This document shows, in pieces, positions 41,870-50,970 of a DNA stretch of 64,000 nucleotides; positions within the stretch are counted from its first letter, which is position 1; every line of letters starts with the position of its first letter. The position numbers were made by a program, and so were the translations under genes. The DNA lies in assembly GCA_038116745.1 (NCBI GenBank), contig JAYODW010000020.1:16810-80809 (forward strand), in the 5' to 3' direction. Source of the DNA: JAYODW01 sp038116745 (lineage in GTDB: Bacteria; Pseudomonadota; Gammaproteobacteria; Ga0077536). The notes beneath the pieces are model-generated. The model made no database searches. It saw only the letters and a program-made list of their open reading frames with translations, and was not told the origin of the DNA.

Positions 41870-43741
41870 TCAGACACCCCCCCTGGCAACCCGTGTTTCC
41901 AGCGCGGGTATCGGGCAATCGAGCGCCATCCCCACGGCCTGCAGCAGGGCTCGTTCTTTCGCTGTCACCTGGCCGTCATGCAGCACGCAATCTGCGCAGG
42001 CCTGGATGACATTGCGCTGCAGCAGCGGCACCAGATGCAGAAGCTGATCCAGCGCATGGCTGAACCGCGGCCCGGCAATAACCTCCCCGGGGATCAGTTC
42101 GCCGGAGAATCCGAAAGGCGCCCAGGCTCGGGAGAAAGCCGCCCCGGCGTCACCCCACTCGTCCGCACCAGACCAGGCCATCGCACTCAGCACGCCACGT
42201 AGTTCGTCCCTGACTGTATCGAAGGCGAAATGACGAGGCTTAACGGTGCGCCCTGCAGATGCCCCCAGGTGATCCTGCAGAATGAAGCAGAGCGTCAGCT
42301 CAAACGTGCCGAGCGGCTTTCCGGCCGCGATCTCCTCATCGAGCTCTGCGAGAAACTGCGCACGCGCCGCCGCCGGCAGCCGTTTCAACTCTGTCAGCGC
42401 CGGCTGAAACAGATAAAGGCGTTGCGCCATATCCAGCGGATCGGTCGTTAAAGCGCACGTTTCACTCGGCGCGCCGCCAGGAGCGGCTGCGGCATCCGTC
42501 ATCGCGGGCGCCGCGCCCCCGTGTTTGATTAAAGTCAAAATCAGGGATGCAGCGGCAGAGCTGTCGTGTGCGGCCCGCAGAAGTTCCTGGGGCAGCGCAG
42601 ACTGCGTCGCGCCGACGAGGCGCATCTGGTTGCTGTCCAGCGTTCCTGCAGCCAGCGCGATCTCTGCTGCACCGAGTCGCTCAGGGATCGCGGTCCCCGC
42701 CATTTGCGGCTCGTGTGTATCTGCAGCTTCACGCACAGAATCGTGTCCCCGCGCAGTCGTCTCGCGTTGCAGCAGACCCGGGTCAATGGCGCGGATCCGC
42801 TGTTCCAACCGCGGGTGTGTCGCCGTCCATGCCGCGAGCGCAGTTTTGATCGGTGCGCTGAAGCAGAAATGACTCACGTCCTCCGCACGTCGGTGATCCA
42901 AGCTCGAACCGTTGGAGAGACGCCTGATCTGCAGCAGTGCACCGGCCAGCCCCTCGGGGAGACGGGTGAACTGGACCGCCGAGGCATCAGCTAGAAACTC
43001 CCGCTGCCGCGAGACCGCCGCTTTAATCAGCATGCCGCTGAAAAAACCTGCATAGCCCACCAGGACCACCATGAAGCCAAGAAGCAGGAGGGGGCCTGCG
43101 TTTTTCCCGGCCCGACGCCCCGAACGCATGACGAAGCGACCGATCTGCCCGATGGCGAGCAACCCGGAGAGCGCCCCCATAAGGCGCATATTGAGCCGCA
43201 TATCCCCGTTGAAAACGTGGCTGAACTCATGCGCCACCACGCCCTGCAGCTGGTTTCTGTCGAGATGCTCGAGTGCGCCCCGGGTGACAACCATGACCGT
43301 TTCGGTCGGGCGTAATCCCGCGACAAACGCGTTGATACCCGATTCCCGATCGAGGATGTAGAGGGTCGGCAACGGCAGACCGGCCGCGAGCGACATCTCC
43401 TCCACGACATTCTGCAATCGACGTTCCCCGGCATGCTCCGGCCTGCCCTGGCTCAGCCGTGCGCCGAGCATATCCGCCAGCGCGGCGCCTCCGCTGCGCA
43501 GCCTGAACGCAGTCCACAGGCTTGCACCGGCGGTGAGCCCCAGAACCGCAGCGCTCAACCAGAGCCAGTAAGGCGCCGCCAGCCAGCCACGAATATTCAT
43601 GGCGGAGTCAGTCAGCTGGAGGTAAGCGAGATAAGCGACCCCGTTAAGCGCGACAGTGGTGAGCAGCACAGCGCCAGCGAAAAGGCCAAGCAGCCATCCG
43701 GTCCGCCGGCGCGCCCGATCCTGGTGTTCGTAGAAATTCAT
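41870..43741 (-). CDS. M48 family metalloprotease (HtpX-like) with long C-terminal region
   Basis: A 623-residue membrane protein. Two hydrophobic helices lie near residues 17-45 and 57-80, the zinc motif HEFSH at 171-175, two more helices follow near 190-245, and the third ligand is expected in REFLADASAVQFTR. The remaining 330 residues are a soluble region with low similarity to known domains, ending with a TerB-like helical pattern (ACADCVLHDGQVTAKERALLQAVG). It is probably a membrane quality-control protease. Its pairing with LemA, 60 bases away on the same strand, is a known recurring arrangement. It ends one base from the GST stop. Confidence 0.9.
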   Translation of the reverse strand: MNFYEHQDRARRRTGWLLGLFAGAVLLTTVALNGVAYLAYLQLTDSAMNIRGWLAAPYWLWLSAAVLGLTAGASLWTAFRLRSGGAALADMLGARLSQGRPEHAGERRLQNVVEEMSLAAGLPLPTLYILDRESGINAFVAGLRPTETVMVVTRGALEHLDRNQLQGVVAHEFSHVFNGDMRLNMRLMGALSGLLAIGQIGRFVMRSGRRAGKNAGPLLLLGFMVVLVGYAGFFSGMLIKAAVSRQREFLADASAVQFTRLPEGLAGALLQIRRLSNGSSLDHRRAEDVSHFCFSAPIKTALAAWTATHPRLEQRIRAIDPGLLQRETTARGHDSVREAADTHEPQMAGTAIPERLGAAEIALAAGTLDSNQMRLVGATQSALPQELLRAAHDSSAAASLILTLIKHGGAAPAMTDAAAAPGGAPSETCALTTDPLDMAQRLYLFQPALTELKRLPAAARAQFLAELDEEIAAGKPLGTFELTLCFILQDHLGASAGRTVKPRHFAFDTVRDELRGVLSAMAWSGADEWGDAGAAFSRAWAPFGFSGELIPGEVIAGPRFSHALDQLLHLVPLLQRNVIQACADCVLHDGQVTAKERALLQAVGMALDCPIPALETRVARGGV

Positions 43742-43801
43742 CGCCGTTCACATGCCGCGGGAAAACACGCCAGTCCTTCCCGGCTGCATAGCGCACTACA
43801 C

Positions 43802-44392
43802 TCAGAAGGAAACCTTCGGGGCCTCGCGCACGCTGGGATCCTGAACCGTCAGCAGCTCCGCCGGCGCGAAATTGAACATACCCGCGACGAGATTGTCAGG
43901 AAACTGCTCGCGGCGATTGTTGTAGCTTGTTACCGCATCGTTGAAGTGCTGGCGGGAGAAAGACACCTTGTTCTCCGTTGCGCTCAGCTCCTCCATCAAA
44001 TCACGCATCGTCTGGTTGGCTTTCAGATCCGGGTAGGCTTCTGCCAGCGCAAAAAAACGGCCCAGCGCGCTGCCTAGCATGCCTTCCGCGGCCCCCAGTG
44101 CGCCTATCCGCTGCCCTTCTTCGGGCCGAGACGCTGCATCCCTGGCGGCACCCTGCGCGCGGTTCCGCGCCTGGATGACAGCTTCAAGCGTCTCGCGCTC
44201 GTGCGCCAGATAGCCTTTGGCGGTTTCCACGAGGTTCGGGATCAGGTCGTAGCGCCGCTGCAGCTGAACATCGATCTGGGCGTACGCGTTCTTGAAACGA
44301 TTCCGATCGGCGACCAGTTTGTTGTACATCCCCACGAGATAAATAGCGGCAACGATGAGGACGGCCAGCACAATCAGAGTGCCTGTCTCCAT
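43802..44392 (-). CDS. lemA: LemA family protein
   Basis: A 196-residue protein with an N-terminal membrane helix (LIVLAVLIVAAIYLVGMY) and a long alpha-helical bundle. The signature NKLVADRNRFKNAYAQIDVQLQRRYDLIPNLVETAKGY (in parts) and the later FNFAPAELLTV are clear. LemA proteins face the periplasm or cytoplasm depending on species and often sit beside M48 peptidases or TPM-domain proteins. Their function is not established. GGGAGA precedes the ATG. It is the upstream partner of the M48 gene. Confidence 0.93.
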   Translation of the reverse strand: METGTLIVLAVLIVAAIYLVGMYNKLVADRNRFKNAYAQIDVQLQRRYDLIPNLVETAKGYLAHERETLEAVIQARNRAQGAARDAASRPEEGQRIGALGAAEGMLGSALGRFFALAEAYPDLKANQTMRDLMEELSATENKVSFSRQHFNDAVTSYNNRREQFPDNLVAGMFNFAPAELLTVQDPSVREAPKVSF

Positions 44393-44501
44393 GGTGGGTT
44401 CTCCCGGTGAAGCTGGTTCGAGTATAGCGGAGGCCTCTGAGCTGTCCGCCCGTGCTCAAAAGTCGACATCCAGAAACGCAGGACGTCAGCCTGAAGGTCC
44501 G

Positions 44502-46352
44502 TCACACCTCGGGGAGGTCCGGATCAAGGGCGGCCTCAGGCGGCACGGATGCCAGATTCTCGAGCTGGCGCTGCCACATCAGCGAATAAACGCCGTCCAT
44601 CGCCAGCAGTGCGGCATGCCGTCCGCGCTCGACGATCACGCCATCCTGCAGCACCAGGATCTCGTCGGCATCGACCACCGTGGACAGTCGATGCGCAATC
44701 ACCAGCGTCGTGTGTCCGCGGGATACCTCTTTCAGCGCCGCCTGGATCTCGCGTTCGGTTCGCGTATCGAGCGCGGACGTTGCCTCGTCGAAGATCAGGA
44801 CCCGCGGGTGCTTGAGAATGGTGCGCGCGATCGCCACGCGCTGCTTCTCACCCCCTGACAGCTTGAGTCCCCGTTCCCCGACCATGGTCTGATAGCCATC
44901 CGGCAGCTGCATAATGAAATCATGGATCTGCGCGTGACGTGCGGCGCTTTCGACCTCTTCGACCGACGCCCCGGGACGGCCATAGGCGATGTTGTAGTAG
45001 ACCGTATCGTTGAACAGCACGGTGTCCTGCGGCACGACCCCGATCGCGGCCCGCAGAGAACTCTGGCTGAGCGTACGGATGTCCTGTCCATCGATAAGCA
45101 CAGCACCTTCATCGACGTCATAAAACCGGAACAGCAGCCGCGCCAGGGTTGATTTACCGGCGCCGCTGGGACCGACAACGGCCAGACGTTTCCCCGCGGG
45201 GATCGTGAAGCTCACTCCATGCAGGATCCGGCGACGCGGCTCATACGCAAAACTGACCTGCTCAAACGTCACCGCACCCGGTCCCGGGCCCAACGGCCGG
45301 GCATCTGTCTGGTCCTCGACTTCGATGCCTTCATCGAGCAGGTGAAACATCGCCTCCATGTCGGTGAGCGACTGTTTGATCTCGCGATAAACAAAGCCAA
45401 GAAAGTTCAGGGGCATATAAAGCTGGATGAGATACGTATTGACCAGCACGAAGTCCCCGACGGTCAGCGTGCCGTCCATGACGCCCTGCCCCGCCATGGC
45501 CATGATCAGCGTCAGCCCGCTGCCGATAATGGCGGCCTGGCCGATATTCAGCAGCGCCAGCGATACCTTGCTCTGGACCGCGGCCTGTTCGTAGCGCGCC
45601 AGCGCATGGTCAAAGCGCTTTGCCTCGTATCCCTCGTTGCCGAAGTATTTAACCGTTTCGTAGTTGAGCAGGCTGTCAATCGCCCGAGTATTCGCCTCCT
45701 GGTCGGTGGCGTTCATACGCCGGCGATATTCCAGCCGCCACTCGGTGACGGCCAGCGTGAACGCGATGTACCCAGCGATGGTGCCGAAGGTCACCAATGC
45801 ATAACGGATGTCGAACAACACCCACAGGATGCCGCATACAAGGCCGATCTCGAGCAGCGTCGGGATGATATTGAACAGCATGAAAGTCAGCAGGAAATCG
45901 ATGCCTTTCGTGCCACGCTCAATCGCGCGCGACAGTCCGCCGGTCTGGCGGTCGAGGTGAAATCGCAGGGAAAGCTCGTGCAGATGTCGGAAGGTGCTGA
46001 GCGCGACGTCGCGGATTGCGTGCTGGGCCACGCGGGCGAAGACCCAGTCACGCAGCTCTGCAAACGCGATCTGCAGGATGCGCAGCAGGCCATAGCCCAC
46101 CAGCAAACCCAGCGGCAGCACCACGGGCAGCGCGCCGGGATCGGCGAAGAGGTCGACCATCTGTTTATAGACCAGCGGCACGTAGACCGTGGTCAGCTTG
46201 GCGAGACCCAGAAAACCGAGCGCCGTGACCACGCGCAGGCGAATCCCTGAATTTCCCCGCGGCCACAGATACGGCAGCAGTGCACGCAGCGCACCCCATT
46301 CGAACCGGGTGTCGAGCTTGCGACCAGAATGAGTTCGATGGGGAGGAGTCAT
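44502..46352 (-). CDS. Atm1/ABCB7-type ABC exporter
   Basis: A 616-residue fused ABC exporter. The six-helix domain has the Atm1-like NTRAIDSLLNYETVKYFGNE and ALLNIGQAAIIGSGLTLIM. The ATPase domain shows GPSGAGKSTLARLLFRFYDV, LSGGEKQRVAIARTI and VLIFDEATSALDTRTE. Atm1 proteins export glutathione-bound sulfur or heavy-metal conjugates and protect against metals. No iron-sulfur assembly genes are nearby. The start has no strong ribosome site. It is divergent from the LLM gene at 46487. Confidence 0.92.
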   Translation of the reverse strand: MTPPHRTHSGRKLDTRFEWGALRALLPYLWPRGNSGIRLRVVTALGFLGLAKLTTVYVPLVYKQMVDLFADPGALPVVLPLGLLVGYGLLRILQIAFAELRDWVFARVAQHAIRDVALSTFRHLHELSLRFHLDRQTGGLSRAIERGTKGIDFLLTFMLFNIIPTLLEIGLVCGILWVLFDIRYALVTFGTIAGYIAFTLAVTEWRLEYRRRMNATDQEANTRAIDSLLNYETVKYFGNEGYEAKRFDHALARYEQAAVQSKVSLALLNIGQAAIIGSGLTLIMAMAGQGVMDGTLTVGDFVLVNTYLIQLYMPLNFLGFVYREIKQSLTDMEAMFHLLDEGIEVEDQTDARPLGPGPGAVTFEQVSFAYEPRRRILHGVSFTIPAGKRLAVVGPSGAGKSTLARLLFRFYDVDEGAVLIDGQDIRTLSQSSLRAAIGVVPQDTVLFNDTVYYNIAYGRPGASVEEVESAARHAQIHDFIMQLPDGYQTMVGERGLKLSGGEKQRVAIARTILKHPRVLIFDEATSALDTRTEREIQAALKEVSRGHTTLVIAHRLSTVVDADEILVLQDGVIVERGRHAALLAMDGVYSLMWQRQLENLASVPPEAALDPDLPEV

Positions 46353-46486
46353 GCAGAGCGGGCTACAGATGCGCGCGGCAGTATAGCGACACCATCACGC
46401 CGCATTGCCAGCGTCGACGGCGCTGGTGTACAAAACATCCTGTTGCCTTTCAGCAACCACAATCACAACCAGCTGAGGAGAATCGC

Positions 46487-47332
46487 GTGAAATTCGGCAC
46501 CATGCTCTATTCCACTGACTACGCCATGCGTCCGGACGAATTCGCTCTGGCCTGCGAAGAACGCGGTTTCGAATCCGTGTGGCTGCCCGAACACACCCAT
46601 ATTCCTGCCAGCCGGCGCACACCGTTCCCCGGCGGCGGCGATCTGCCGCAGGACTACTGGCACATCCTCGATCCGTTCCTGGCCCTGACCGCCGCGGCCG
46701 CGGTCACTAAAACCATCAAGCTCGCGACGGGTGTGTGCCTGATCACCGAACGCGATCCCATCGTGCTGGCCAAGGAAGTCGCCACGCTGGATTTAATCTC
46801 CAACGGGCGCTTCATCTTCGGTATCGGCGCCGGCTGGAACGCCGAGGAAATGGAAAATCACGGCACCGCCTTCAAGGAGCGCTGGAAAGTTCTCGAGGAA
46901 CGCATCGAGGCCATGAAAGCCTGCTGGACGCAGGATGATTCGGAGTATCACGGCAAATATGTCGATTTCGACCCCATCTGGTCCTGGCCCAAACCCGTCC
47001 AGAAGCCGCATCCGCCCATTGTGATGGGCGCGGCTTCATCCTGGGGGCGCGAGCGGGTGGCACGCTACTGCGACGGCTGGGTCCCGCTGCCGATGCAGAT
47101 GAAGAACATAGACAGCGAGATGGCCGACCTCAACGCGCGTCTTGCGCAGCATGGACGCAAACCCGGCGATATCGAGATTTCCTTTTTCTGGGCGCCTGAG
47201 GATGCCGATGAGCTTAAACATTACCAGGATCTCGGCGTCCATCGGGCCATCCTTGGCTGCCCTGCGGACTCGCGTGACGCCACGCTGACGCTGCTCGACA
47301 AGCACGCCGCGCTCATGGCTGCAGTCGGATGA
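46487..47332 (+). CDS. LLM-class (TIGR03619-like) F420/FMN oxidoreductase
   Basis: I start at the GTG at 46487, six bases after GAGGAG; the longer frame to 46280 overlaps the Atm1 gene. The 281-residue product has KFGTMLYSTDYAMRPDEFA, ERGFESVWLPEHTHIP, the proline-rich loop ASRRTPFPGGGDLP, IKLATGVCLITERDP, and GRFIFGIGAGWNAEEME, typical of the TIGR03619 group of luciferase-like proteins. The next CmcJ-like gene starts 37 bases downstream and may be cotranscribed. The physiological substrate is unknown, and F420 use is not certain in this organism. Confidence 0.9.
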   Translation: MKFGTMLYSTDYAMRPDEFALACEERGFESVWLPEHTHIPASRRTPFPGGGDLPQDYWHILDPFLALTAAAAVTKTIKLATGVCLITERDPIVLAKEVATLDLISNGRFIFGIGAGWNAEEMENHGTAFKERWKVLEERIEAMKACWTQDDSEYHGKYVDFDPIWSWPKPVQKPHPPIVMGAASSWGRERVARYCDGWVPLPMQMKNIDSEMADLNARLAQHGRKPGDIEISFFWAPEDADELKHYQDLGVHRAILGCPADSRDATLTLLDKHAALMAAVG

Positions 47333-47369
47333 GCGCACTGTACCGGCAGCCCAGGTGAGCTCGGCCGTA

Positions 47370-48200
47370 ATGCCGACGGGTGCTCGCAGCGTGGCAGCAC
47401 GTTTGAACTACCTCGCCCCGGAGGAAAGCACGCCGGCTTATTACCTGTATGAAACCCGTCCGGGTTACGTACCCCCGTCTCCACGCGTGGTAAAAGAGGC
47501 AGTCACCATCGAGAGTGCCCGTGGCCGCGAGCACACGCTCAGCCTCGAGCAGCAGGGGTTCTGTATCCTGCGAGACCCGCTGCCGGGACTCGATTTTTTC
47601 GACGACAGCATCGTCAGCGAGCATTACTACCCGCAGTGTGCGGCGCTCGTACGCGCGGCGACCGGCTGCGACCGGGTCCTGGCGTTTGATCACAACGTCC
47701 GCGACCAGGCACTCGCCGGGCAGCCGGAATCCGGGATCCGCGAACCTGTGCGCTTTGTCCACAACGACTATACCGAGGCGTCTGCGCCTCAGCGGATCAG
47801 AGACCTGTGCGGTGCAGACGCCGAATCAGTCCTGGCCGGCCGCTACGCCTTCATCAACGTCTGGCGCCCGTTGCGCGGGCCTGTGCTGGAACAGCCCCTC
47901 GCTGTGTGCGATGCAGCAAGCATGCAGGACGAGGACTTCGTTGCCGCCTCGCTGAATTACGCCGATCGGCGGGGCGAGATCTACTCGGTGCGCCACAGTT
48001 CGCGCCATCGCTGGCTTTACCTGCCGGAGATGCAGGATGACGAAATCTGGCTTTTAAGATGCTTTGATTCGGACTCGGGTGGCGGGTCGCGCTACACGGC
48101 GCATTCCGCGTTCCGCTCGCCTAGCACCCCGGATAATGCGCCGCCCCGCCGCAGCATCGAAGTGCGGACTGTCGCGCTCTGGGGCGGGGCCGACGCCTGA
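47370..48200 (+). CDS. CmcJ/NvfI family protein
   Basis: A 276-residue protein from the ATG at 47370 with AGGTGAG ten bases upstream; a GTG at 47355 is an alternative. The block AFDHNVRD, FVHNDYTEASAPQRIRDL (His-Asn-Asp with downstream arginine), YAFINVWRPLRGPVLEQPLAVCDA (in parts) and the tail SIEVRTVALWG match the CmcJ/NvfI family, which includes 7-alpha-cephem methoxylase-associated proteins and Fe(II)/2-oxoglutarate-like fungal enzymes. The HND motif suggests metal binding. It is likely an oxidoreductase on an unknown substrate, linked to the LLM gene by position. Confidence 0.88.
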   Translation: MPTGARSVAARLNYLAPEESTPAYYLYETRPGYVPPSPRVVKEAVTIESARGREHTLSLEQQGFCILRDPLPGLDFFDDSIVSEHYYPQCAALVRAATGCDRVLAFDHNVRDQALAGQPESGIREPVRFVHNDYTEASAPQRIRDLCGADAESVLAGRYAFINVWRPLRGPVLEQPLAVCDAASMQDEDFVAASLNYADRRGEIYSVRHSSRHRWLYLPEMQDDEIWLLRCFDSDSGGGSRYTAHSAFRSPSTPDNAPPRRSIEVRTVALWGGADA

Positions 48201-48211
48201 GAAACGGACCG

Positions 48212-48245
48212 GCTCAGCCGGCGGGCAGCACTCTGCCGGCTGAGC
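48212..48245. terminator. Inverted repeat between convergent genes
   Basis: GCTCAGCCGGC (48212-48222) and GCCGGCTGAGC (48235-48245) form a perfect 11-base stem with a 12-base loop between the stops of the CmcJ-like gene and the convergent GST gene. There is no T run, so it is a candidate rather than a certain terminator. Confidence 0.5.
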
Positions 48246-48259
48246 GTCCCACGAGCGGC

Positions 48260-48910
48260 TCAGCCCGCCATCTTCAGCTCACTGGCAGCCGGATGCAGAC
48301 TGCCCGAAGCGCTGGGCCGCGCGCCCATACGCTCATACCAGGCGCTCAGGTTCTTGAGCTCCGTATCAATGGGCTGGCCAACACCCTTGGCAAAGTCCAT
48401 GCAGCAGTACAGCACAATGTCTGCTAGTGAAATGCTGTCGCCAGCGATGAAATCACGCCCTGCGATAAGGCCATCCAACCACTCCCGGCCCGCCTTGGCT
48501 TTGGCTTTGAGACCGTCAGCAGCCTCAGGGATGCAGTAGAGACGGTTGCGGAAAATCTCGATTCCCTCGGCGAAACGGAAGCCGTTGTACATGTGTTCGG
48601 TGATGTTCAGCTCCACGCGACGGACCCACATGCGGGTGTTGGCACGCTCTGCAGCGGTCGTCCCGACCAGCGCTGGCTGCGGCTGCACTTCCTCCAGATA
48701 CTCACAGATCGTGACTGTCTCGGCGATAACGCTCCCGTCATCGAGTTCCAGCGCCGGCATCTGACCCCCGGGGTTCTTGCTCAGGTAGGGCTCTGCACGA
48801 TTCGCACCACCGAGCAGATCGAGATCCTCACTCGGCAGCTCCATGCCTTTTTCGAGCAGGAACATTCGCACCAGGCGGGGATTGGGTCCAAAAGAATTCA
48901 ACAATTTCAT
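48260..48910 (-). CDS. Glutathione S-transferase family protein
   Basis: A 216-residue GST related to the one at 41233. The thioredoxin domain shows KLLNSFGPNPRLVRMFLLEKG, KNPGGQMPALELDDG (cis-Pro) and ETVTICEYLEEVQP. The helical domain has SISLADIVLYCCMDFA (capping box). AGGAG lies seven bases before the ATG. Members of this type act on small electrophiles or isomerise maleylpyruvate-like compounds; no specific catalytic residue is assigned. It stands alone on the minus strand. Confidence 0.9.
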   Translation of the reverse strand: MKLLNSFGPNPRLVRMFLLEKGMELPSEDLDLLGGANRAEPYLSKNPGGQMPALELDDGSVIAETVTICEYLEEVQPQPALVGTTAAERANTRMWVRRVELNITEHMYNGFRFAEGIEIFRNRLYCIPEAADGLKAKAKAGREWLDGLIAGRDFIAGDSISLADIVLYCCMDFAKGVGQPIDTELKNLSAWYERMGARPSASGSLHPAASELKMAG

Positions 48911-49307
48911 GGATGACTCCTAGCTGTAGGGATCGCTCGCCGTGCCGGCCATCAGTGTCGACGGGCGAACCGGGATGGGTTACCGGGCAGACCCGGGCGC
49001 GCCCGGGTCGCGCAGCAGGGGCTGGTTATAGGGCGCAGGAACGGTTGCGTCAATTGAGGCGCCCGATTTGTTCTCCGATCTGCTGCTTGCAATCTGGCAG
49101 CGCCTGCTTCAAGCGAAAATTGTTGCGACGCACAAATAATTAGCCTAATGTCTGTTTCACTCGGCTCTGCGACACCTGTTCGCTGAAAGCTCATATGGTT
49201 ATGAATTTTTCTAAAATAAATTTTTAATAAATATACATTTCTAATTGATTTATATACATTTCTACCATAAGCTCAGCTCACCTCTCGTGCGCAAAAGATG
49301 TCTTAAC
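48911..49307. other. Intergenic region with AT-rich promoter
   Basis: A 397-base gap between divergent genes. The left half is ordinary GC-rich sequence. From about 49195 to 49270 it turns strongly AT-rich, in contrast to the surroundings, and contains two direct repeats described separately. It holds the promoter for the secreted protein at 49308. No gene is supported here. Confidence 0.5.
49231..49264 (+). repeat. Pair of 13-base direct repeats, 21 bases apart
   Basis: ATATACATTTCTA occurs at 49231-49243 and again at 49252-49264. The start-to-start distance is 21 bases, two helical turns, so both copies face the same side of the DNA. They lie 44-77 bases before the start of the secreted-protein gene and could be regulator sites. 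Confidence 0.6.
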
Positions 49308-49967
49308 ATGTTGTTTCCAAGACAGTTAACTGTTCTGTCAATGCTCGCCGTCTGCGTTATGACGCAGGCCAGTGAGCCCCCGCCCCTGAACGAATCGGGC
49401 GCAGGCAGTTCTGACACGTGCCCGCGACTGCTCGCCGAGCGCCCGCTGGCACATGAAACCGGCTCTGCCGGCATCATGAAAAACCTTGCCGAAACAGAGG
49501 ATTCGATCAAGGCCATAGCGACCCGCCTGCTGGAAGAAGCCCTGGACGGTCAGAAGCTGTCACAGCAGTCGGGGTGCGACGCCACCTGTCCAGACCAAGG
49601 CGTCGCGGAGGTCATCTATCGCGTGCGACCAACTGCCTTGCTGCCCGAAAACGAACAGAACGAGCTCTGTCTGACCCTGGAAAAAACCACGGCAAAGACA
49701 CCGCTGCGCTATGCGCCGTCCCCCTTTGCCACGTTTGATGCGTTGAACGAGTGGTTGAGTCGCTTCACCCAGGGACAGGGAGAGGACGGAGAACAGCTGT
49801 ACGAGATTTGCGCAGCCAACTGCAGTCCGCGCTATACGTTCGTGATCGCACAACAGCGCCCTGGATACGCAGTGCAGGCAGAAGTGCTCTGCGGCCTGGC
49901 GCGGGATCGTGCTGTCGACACCTACGAGATCTCCACCGCGACCCGCCATCGCTGCGCTGCGCCCTGA
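49308..49967 (+). CDS. Hypothetical secreted cysteine-rich protein
   Basis: A 219-residue protein I do not recognise. I start at the ATG at 49308, where a signal peptide begins (LTVLSMLAVCVMTQA, then SEPP); the longer frame to 49245 lies in the AT-rich promoter. The mature part carries eight cysteines (in DTCPR, GCDATCPD, ELCLT, EICAANC, VLCGL and HRCAAP), an even number fitting four disulfide bonds in the periplasm or outside. The remaining sequence is mixed charged with no known motif. It is a single gene behind an unusual AT-rich control region. Confidence 0.6.
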   Translation: MLFPRQLTVLSMLAVCVMTQASEPPPLNESGAGSSDTCPRLLAERPLAHETGSAGIMKNLAETEDSIKAIATRLLEEALDGQKLSQQSGCDATCPDQGVAEVIYRVRPTALLPENEQNELCLTLEKTTAKTPLRYAPSPFATFDALNEWLSRFTQGQGEDGEQLYEICAANCSPRYTFVIAQQRPGYAVQAEVLCGLARDRAVDTYEISTATRHRCAAP

Positions 49968-50019
49968 CCGTCTCATCATGGCGCCGCGCGCGTTCCGTCA
50001 GTAACGGGCACCTATTGCT

Positions 50020-50970
50020 GTGCCACAATCGCCGAGCGCCGCTGAACGCTTGAAGAAAGAGCCTCTCTTGTCCTGCACCGCATTCGAAATCCAACCGCGG
50101 CCTGCAATCGCAGGCTTGCGACCCGTAGCCTGGCCGCTGCTTCTTGCAACCTCAGCGGGGATCCTTGCCTTCGGCTTCAGCCGCGGCCAGCCAACCCTGT
50201 TCTTCAATCTGTCCTATGCCTGGCTGGTGATGTCGCTGCTGCTCTTGGAGCGTCTGTTGCCCTACCGCGCAGACTGGAGAAGACCTGATGGTCAGCTCAG
50301 ACAGGATTTAAGCCATACCGTATTGAACAAAGGTCTGGTGCAGCTGTTTATTGTCGCGGCTCTGGGCACGGGTCTTGTCGCTCCACCGAGTTCGACGGCA
50401 CTCAGCGTCTGGCCGCTATGGCTGCAGGTTGCGTTTGGTCTGGTGGCATCCGAATTAGGGCTTTACTGGGCTCACCGCCTTGCCCACGAATGGCCGCTGC
50501 TGTGGCGCTGTCACTCAGTGCATCACAGCGTGAAAAAACTCTGGCTGGTAAACACGGGACGCTTTCACTTCATCGATTCGCTGGCGAGCGTCCTGGCAAG
50601 TCTGCCCTTCCTGCTCGGCAGTGGAATCAGCATGGACGCCGTCGTCTGGGTCAGTGCCATCACCGCCTATATCGGGATCCTGACCCACTGTAACGTGGAT
50701 ATGCGCTGTGGGCCGCTCAGCCTGCTGTTCAACACCCCGGAGCTGCATCGCTGGCACCACGCGGTCGACCCGGCTATCGGCAACCGCAACTACGGCGAGA
50801 ACCTGATGATCTGGGACCACGTTTTCGGCACCTATTTTCATCGTCCCGGGGAACACGTGGAAACTATCGGGATCAATGAGCACATGCCGGCGGAATTTCT
50901 GGGTCAGCTGTGGTTGCCCTTTCGCTGGCGGAGAATTCAGGCGGAAGCGGCCGCCGTGTCGCGGGCCTGA
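50020..50970 (+). CDS. Sterol desaturase/fatty acid hydroxylase family protein
   Basis: A 316-residue di-iron membrane oxygenase from the GTG at 50020; a TTG near 50068 after AAGAAAGAG is an alternative. Hydrophobic helices span about residues 35-80 and 100-165. The histidine cluster is complete: HRLAH (HxxxH), HSVHH (HxxHH) and HRWHH (HxxHH). The superfamily hydroxylates or desaturates lipids; OlsE, which hydroxylates the ornithine headgroup of ornithine lipids, belongs to it. The OlsF-like gene is about 1 kb away. The 3' end overlaps the convergent ferritin-like gene by 34 bases. Confidence 0.9.
   Translation: MPQSPSAAERLKKEPLLSCTAFEIQPRPAIAGLRPVAWPLLLATSAGILAFGFSRGQPTLFFNLSYAWLVMSLLLLERLLPYRADWRRPDGQLRQDLSHTVLNKGLVQLFIVAALGTGLVAPPSSTALSVWPLWLQVAFGLVASELGLYWAHRLAHEWPLLWRCHSVHHSVKKLWLVNTGRFHFIDSLASVLASLPFLLGSGISMDAVVWVSAITAYIGILTHCNVDMRCGPLSLLFNTPELHRWHHAVDPAIGNRNYGENLMIWDHVFGTYFHRPGEHVETIGINEHMPAEFLGQLWLPFRWRRIQAEAAAVSRA

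Noticed and set aside
46280..46486. N-terminal extension of the LLM gene
   Set aside because: It overlaps the Atm1-like gene and lacks a ribosome site; GTG at 46487 has GAGGAG and the family start.
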